A stretch of DNA of 64,000 nucleotides from Coptis chinensis (taxonomy: Eukaryota; Streptophyta; Magnoliopsida; Ranunculales; Ranunculaceae), in NCBI GenBank assembly GCA_015680905.1, contig CM027384.1, positions 68,579,001 through 68,643,000 on the forward strand, in the 5' to 3' direction. The notes under the pieces are model-generated. The model made no database searches and was not told where the DNA came from. It was given only the letters and a program-made list of their open reading frames with translations. Shown here piece after piece: positions 58,896-64,000 of the stretch (position 1 is the first letter of the stretch; each line of letters starts with the position of its first letter). A program made the translations under genes and the position numbers.

Positions 58896-59258
58896 CTAGA
58901 AGAGCTCTGTCAACTGCTTGACCACATCTGCATTTCAATGATAACACATGGTTTAAGGACTATAGTTAATCCCTAAAAAGAGATGAGGAAACAAGTGAAA
59001 AACTGAAATGAATATATAGAAAATTTTATTTTGGCAGATTAACTATACGTCAGATTTCACTACGAGAGTAATACTTCCAAATAACTTTGAATTAAGAGTA
59101 AATATTCTATACCTTGGCAAATGGACGATGTTGTCTGGAACTCTTGCCACATTCCATGATGAGTAGCAAGATCGAAATTAAGGATTTTGGCAGCAAGATA
59201 TGCAGCTCCAGCAGCAATATGATGAGGTTTAAATTGAAGCCATAAAGAACTTTGGAGC
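58896..59258 (-). pseudogene. Cyclin T fragment, two exons
   Basis: Exon 59113-59258 encodes [20 protein letters not shown], then [20 protein letters not shown] and QTTSSICQ, bounded by TTCTTGGCAG and CCAAG/GTATAG. The next exon, 58896-58927 after AATGCAG, completes a split aspartate codon and reads VVKQLTELF and stop. This is the second cyclin fold of plant cyclin T (regulatory subunit of P-TEFb with CDK9/CDKC), where [17 protein letters not shown] and D-V--Q-M-L are typical. The first cyclin box is missing, so this cannot bind a kinase normally. The intact splice sites and phases argue for recent capture of genomic DNA, not cDNA. Confidence 0.75.
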
Positions 59259-59719
59259 CTGCCAAGAAAAGAAAAGAAAAGCCGAGCTTAGTTGCCTGAT
59301 AGGACTGTATAAAACGTACAACCCCATGATAATTTAGGATTTGAAAAATAAATACTGTGTAACCAGCCATCTTCACGAAGTCTATAAATGAACAGGCGCG
59401 GTAATGTCTTGCAAATCGGTATTTCCACATCAACAGAGTCTATATCAGTCTCACAGGGATAGAGGAAAGTTAAATCTAAATTATATATTCCCAAACATGC
59501 AAAGAAAGCCCGACTCTTTAACATTCTTATCCTTACCAACTATTAAAGCAGCCACCAGGTGGAAAATTAGCCAAGAATCTTCTGCAAATGTTAACAGAGA
59601 ACCAAAACTATGGCAAAATGACAGGCTCAATTCTGGTTCTCCAGTGGTCCATCCGGACACAATTCAATACGATAAGTATTGCAAATTTGCAAAGCAATAT
59701 AAGAGAATAGATGTCTCAA

Positions 59720-59808
59720 AGTGCACAAACAGAGCGATACCTCATTACCACTAGCAACAATAAAGTGCACAAATAGAGCGATACCTCATTACCACTAGCA
59801 CAATAGCC
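59720..59808. repeat. 44-bp tandem duplication at the zinc-finger exon edge
   Basis: GTGCACAAA-AGAGCGATACCTCATTACCACTAGCA occurs twice in direct order with a 44-bp period (AGAGCG at 59731 and 59775). It duplicates the 3' edge and splice donor of the CCCH exon (ASGNE/GTATCG), giving two potential donors. Confidence 0.8.
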
Positions 59809-60274
59809 TCTGAGAAAACCTTCACAAACAGGAGCATTTGGGTTTACATTCACATGCCTATATGGACAACTCTCGTTCGTGCATAATCATGTTAAAGGAG
59901 TGTCAGAACTTTAGTGTACTTCAGATCATGTTCAACCAATATAACAGAGAACAACAATTCACCTTGTAAGAAATATGAACAGTCCGGCATTCTTTCTGGA
60001 ATGACCTGCATTATAAATCAAAACAAATTTTCGGAGCAACTTAAACAAAATCAATTGATAACTTACATAATTTATAAGAAATCCCTTTGGTATGACAATA
60101 TGTAACCCACCTTATGAGTCAATTTGCAGCTAGGATTGGAACATAAGCCTTTCAGAAACTTTGTGCAGATTGCAATTTTATCAGGATCATGAATGTATGG
60201 ACACTTTCCATCACCCTTGTTGCATTTCCCAAATCTTGTGAAAAATTGACAATACTGCTGTTCACCTTTTAATT
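59785..60274 (-). pseudogene. CCCH zinc-finger protein fragment, three exons
   Basis: Exon 60111-60274 reads LKGEQQYCQFFTRFGKCNK, GDGKCPYIHDPDKIAICTKF and LKGLCSNPSCKLTHK; exon 59963-60005 reads VIPERMPDCSYFLQ; exon 59785-~59888 reads CTNESCPYRHVNVNPNAPVC, EGFLRGYCASGNE. Cysteine and histidine spacings match consecutive C-x8-C-x5-C-x3-H and C-x5-C-x4/5-C-x3-H fingers of a ZC3H3/AtC3H7-like nuclear RNA-binding protein. Splice phases fit (phase 0, then 1). The acceptor before the third exon is damaged. N- and C-terminal parts of the gene are absent. The family call is strong; the exact orthologue is from memory. Confidence 0.75.
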
Positions 60275-60285
60275 CTGTGAAACAG

Positions 60286-60492
60286 AGATGCACCTATGCT
60301 GGAGGATGAAATCCCTGACTTGCTTCCTGAACTGAGACCCTACCAGCGCCGTGCAGTTTATTGGATGGTTGAAAGAGAGAAAGGGACGTCTCTAAAGTCA
60401 AGTGAAAGGGATCAAAATCAGTTCTTAAGGCCCTTATGTGTTCCTGTGAATTTCCTTTACACGGAATTTCTAATGTTCTACAATCCATTCAG
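60286..60492 (+). pseudogene. SHPRH-type SNF2/RING protein exon fragment
   Basis: The plus strand, opposite to its neighbours, encodes MLEDEIPDLLPELRPYQRRA, VYWMVEREKG and later FLMFYNPF, then AG/GTGTGA. LRPYQRRA--WM--RE is the helicase entry motif of plant SHPRH-like proteins (SNF2 helicase with PHD and RING, a ubiquitin ligase). The exon has an acceptor GTGAAACAG at its left edge. Only this one exon is present. Its acceptor is 11 bp from the acceptor of the oppositely oriented CCCH exon. Confidence 0.7.
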
Positions 60493-62600
60493 GTGTGACC
60501 CTCACCCTTTTGCCAATCGCTTCCTAGGACACCTTCTTCCTGACATTTTAAGATATTTTGCATAGGCAGATTAGAAGAGTTTTATTTTTTCGGATAAATA
60601 TAAATATTACTGAGAAAAATAAAATAAAAGAAGTGGTAAATAATAACTCGCTAAAAAGAAGCATAGAACAAAAGAAACAAGAAACTACCATTCCCTTTTT
60701 AGTTTTTTAGACATTGTTGTCTCTTCTTGGGTCCAAATTCCCATAAAATATGTAAGAGAAAAAAGCCGCCACATTTGCTTTCCTTAGCAAGGGAACCAGA
60801 AACATATATTCTCCTCAATACATGTGGTGTGGTTAATTGCTTTTCCTGATAAAATTGGAAAGGAAATTGTATGGCTGTATGCATTGTTATAGTTACAGTG
60901 CCAACTGATTAGTATTTGGTCAAAACACAATACTTTTTTGTTTTCTTCATTTCTAGTGAAAGATATCTTTTCATTTCGTTCCAGCAGAGTAGTACATGAC
61001 AGTTCCCAAGAATCCCTGGGGAGTGTAATGTGGACATTGTTATGAAGCCAAGGGTGTGCACGACCGAAACAGAGATCAAAGTTTGATGTTTAATCTTCCA
61101 TCCTAATTTGAGATGTTCCTATCCACTCAAAAACATAAATACTAGAATAAAACGAAACATACTCATTATTGTCAATCAACAATCACTTCGGGATAAAAGA
61201 GATACTGGTTCCCTTTCCTGATTGGATATCAACAGCACAAGATAAATTCTCATCTGCATAAATCACAAGAAGAAAAAGACATGCGGATGATTTTATGAAC
61301 AAAATAAGTAATCTGGTGATTAAAGAGCAAAAACACGAGTATATAAGAAATTTTAAATAACAGGTACATCACATGATGACAATAAGATCCTTAAAAACAG
61401 AGCTTGTACACCATAAATTGATATCCAAAATAGTATATGTTATTTATACAAAGGTACTGCCCTGACACGCTATATATACAAACTACAACACGGCCACAAC
61501 TTTGAGGAGGACTAGTGCTTTATAGATTTGCCCAAAATAATACAAAACCCAGTCTGAAAATTGTGAATAATAAGCAATCATAAAACTTGGGAAAATTATT
61601 AATGGAAGTTGGCTGCAAAGAGATTGTGTCAGTGACAGAACCATAGGCAAAACACCCAAATCTAGGGACGGGAAATATAGTCAAAAGCCAGAAATAGGAC
61701 CCGAGCTGCAGAAGCAATGAATGGGCTGGAATCTTTGTAACTTCTCTCCAAAGGTTTCTCGCCTAAAATTCTACCACGGCTTGGAATCAGTACCAAGTCT
61801 GCAGAGTGCAATTTGGTTGGACTTTCTGCTGCCGGGCAAATTGAGGAAGCAGTTCCTGTTGATTACTTAGCAACTTTACAGAATCATCACATGGCAGTGA
61901 GCCTGACTTACTAGTCTTATTAGTCGATGAGCTCCTAGGGTTATTACTAACATCCCTAGATAGGCCATTGTTTTATATTTCCTTAAGAATTAGTGATAAC
62001 TCTGCAATATATAATGCTATTCATTCACGACTTATAAAATACAAAAATGGCATAAATATCAAAACTCATCAGTATCAAGTGTATCTCATCACGACATCAC
62101 CAATAATGAAAATGTACAAAACTACAAAACCAATTTGGTATGGTCTTCTTAAGATTTACTATACATTATTACTAATAATTAGTAACGAGAAATATTATTA
62201 TGAATACGTAGTGCTACTACTGCGGCGTTATTGCCCTACGTTGCAACTGCTATGCTTGTATCATGTTGCATGCTACTACGACTGCTCTGTGAAGTTAACT
62301 TTGGTGGATTTATTAGAGACTATGAAGGCCAAGTTATATATGATGGCTAGCTTACAATGGCAGTAACAAGATCAGATCTGTGCTAGTGCTGACCTGGAAA
62401 TGAAAGGTATAAACAGGGTTAACTCTATGGAGCTTTGTTAACGGGGATAAGACATGCAACAATTGCATTTTATTCCTTGAGATAAGAGAAGATAATTAAT
62501 GGACAGGAGGTGCTTGCTGGTATTGTAGAAGTCTCCAAGCCTCTATCAGTTATCATATGTCAAGATTTGAGGTGATACTAGTGAAGCATATCCTCAGCAA
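60493..62600. other. Mostly unassigned; one S/T/Q-rich exon-like block
   Basis: The first part is probably SHPRH intron or unrelated filler. On the minus strand about 61800-61970 reads SNNPRSSSTNKTSKSGSL and QQELLPQFARQQKVQPNCTL, a composition like a disordered nuclear protein, with TCTGCAG splice-like signals nearby. I cannot name its family. The 23-mer GGAATCAGTACCAAGTCTGCAGA begins at 61783 and recurs inverted at 62667-62689. No other gene is supported. Confidence 0.35.
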
Positions 62601-62617
62601 AACAAATAAACAAATAG

Positions 62618-62790
62618 ATCGAACAGCTTACTAGCCGTGGTACTCTGCAGACTTGGGCTGATTCCTTCTGCAGACTTGGTACTGATTCCATATCCACATG
62701 TTGCTTATTTTGATTGTGATTTTTTTGCTGCTCCTCCCATAGCCTCCTTGCATAGTAATCATGACGTAAGCGAACAAAAGAGGTTGAATG
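62618..62790 (-). pseudogene. Exon-like block of an unidentified protein
   Basis: The minus strand encodes RLRHDYYARRLWEEQQKNHN followed by Q/S-rich text and SLQKESAQVC. The first part has the look of a conserved charged helix. No family can be given. It could be another captured host fragment, and it shares a 23-bp inverted copy with the block at 61783. Confidence 0.3.
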
Positions 62791-63056
62791 AGAAAAAATT
62801 ATTGTCAATGACGTAAGCAGGCACTAATGCACTATCAATGTAGATGTACTTACAGTGACTGGCCTGCAGAAAATTCCCATCTCCACATCACGGGCTGGTT
62901 GGAATTTTCTGGATTCCAAGAAGAACCTCCAGAAAATTCAAACCTCTCAGGCTACGAAAAATTCTCACCTTCAAGAAACTATCAAGAGATTCAGTATTCG
63001 TTGGAAGAAAAAAACTGGATAATTATCAAAGTAACAAGGCTATACGCAATACTTAC

Positions 63057-63188
63057 CAAACACTTGAATTGTAGAGACTATCTTATTCAACTCGGGAACT
63101 AAACCTGCATATTCTTGTGCTTCAAGGGACAAGTGAGGTTGCTTGGGACCAGCAACACAAATATCTAGTTGAATTGTTTGCATATCCT
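63057..63188 (-). pseudogene. Exon-like block of an unidentified protein
   Basis: Between AGATAAAG and GTTTG/GTAAGT the minus strand is open for 44 codons: TIQLDICVAGPKQPHLSLEA and QEYAGLVPELNKIVSTIQVF. Good splice signals and a protein-like composition suggest a true exon. A 27-bp piece (ATATTTGTGTTGCTGGTCCCAAG) is duplicated in tandem at 63137-63220, extending over its acceptor. It lies downstream of the DUF8039-like exons and could be a further exon of the same gene or a captured one. Confidence 0.35.
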
Positions 63189-63543
63189 TTATCTGGGCTT
63201 GGGACCAGCAACACAAATATCTAGTTTGCATTGGCGGAGCTAAAAAGGGGTTAGATTAGTACAAAGAATCCCGCCACCTGAAAAAGTAAACAAACAACCA
63301 CACAATTGCAAGTACCACATATAGCATAACCAAAATATCTATAAAACAAGCTCATCCAACATATAACGCAACCAAAATATCCATAAAACAAAACAACACA
63401 TCGGAAGTATCCATAACAAAACAACGTATCCAGAAAGCAAAGTAACATGTCCAAAATCCTGACTTGACTAATACAAAATAAAATACTTCCAAGTCCAAGA
63501 TGAAAATGACACTATGTGTCTACTAAAAAAGGGGAAATGGCCT

Positions 63544-64000
63544 TTAACAACGAGGGGGGAGAAACTGCAGAAATTCTTTAGGCCAAATAACATGTCTCTG
63601 CCCAACTTGACCAAGGGTACGAAAGTGATTATAGGGCTCAGGCAATTCGCAAGAACCTATAGTAATCGCCTCAATGTAAACCAAGAATTTTCCATCCCCC
63701 AAAGTTCTATTTCCAATCTTAAATGTTGGATCAACTTTTTTCACCCTCCCAGATGCAACCTTTCTCAAGGGCCAAAAGGCTCTCACATTGACTTCAACAT
63801 TTATGTAATCAGGTCCCTTCAAAAATAGATAAAAAATAAAATAAAATACATTAGTTAAAATTTCAAATACACAAACCATTAAATTTTACTATTACTATGA
63901 GAATAAAATAAAGTCATACGTATTCATACCTGAGAGAATATATCATGTGATCCAGAAGAAGAGGGTCCAACAGGGGAATTACATGTGGGTGGCATCTGGC
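63544..64000 (-). CDS. DUF8039-like protein of CACTA elements, partial
   Basis: Two exons run in from the right edge on the minus strand. 63930-64000 (5' end outside) reads MPPTCNSPVGPSSSGSHDIF and ends SQ/GTATGA. 63544-63816 reads GPDYINVEVN, PLRKVASGRVKKVDPTFKIG, GDGKFLVYIEAITIGSCELP and GQRHVIWPKEFLQFLPPRC before a stop. The pattern VA-GRV...PT--I----LG-G---V-V------ELP-P---...L--A---VIWP matches the DUF8039 domain of plant proteins associated with CACTA transposons, often next to a ULP1-like protease. It may end early relative to the family. The domain name is from memory; a role in transposition is inference. Confidence 0.5.

Overview
The window is nuclear DNA of a flowering plant, most likely a eudicot. 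It is AT-rich and carries plant-type introns, plant-specific protein families (P-class PPR, FAR1-like MULE transposase with an OTU domain, plant mobile domain, DUF4283 LINE protein) and a dense mosaic of transposable elements of nearly every plant class. No long intact host gene is visible. Almost every recognisable coding stretch is a transposon protein, a decayed pseudogene or a captured gene fragment.

Layout. 1-3.4 kb: the end of a CACTA transposon (boundary at 821) sits inside the gag of a minus-strand Athila-like LTR retrotransposon whose leader, PBS and putative 5' LTR follow. 4.2-5.9 kb: a ~300-bp sequence in three tandem copies, the third split by a ~750-bp foldback element rich in CACGTG palindromes. 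6.1-6.6 kb: a Tourist-like MITE. 7.9-14.8 kb: a full-length but broken L1-type LINE with a perfect 15-bp target duplication. 16-19.6 kb: promoter-like sequence and scattered exon-like islands that I cannot name. 19.8-21.05 kb: a broken PPR gene joined to a fragment of a phosphate/anion transporter exon.

22.6-25.4 kb: a multi-exon, decayed hAT transposase. 25.6-33.3 kb: a complete non-coding LTR retrotransposon with very large LTRs and a 5-bp duplication (ACATA), inserted beside the hAT exons. 33.6-40 kb: Helitrons joined head to tail. 40-47 kb: mostly unassigned, with a fragment of a receptor kinase.

47.3-56.4 kb: a plant mobile domain (PMD) pseudogene on the plus strand converging on a MULE transposase/OTU pseudogene on the minus strand, with several arrays of AAACGAC/GTCGTTT motifs, the largest built on a 20-bp perfect palindrome.

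56.9-64 kb: a second CACTA-like terminus, then exon-sized pieces of at least three unrelated host genes (cyclin T, a CCCH zinc-finger protein, an SHPRH-type SNF2/RING protein) and, at the right edge, exons resembling the DUF8039 protein found in CACTA elements. The best candidate for something undescribed is this gene-capturing CACTA-like region, followed by the MULE/PMD region with its palindromic arrays.

All assignments come from reading translations and motifs by eye; no database search was possible.
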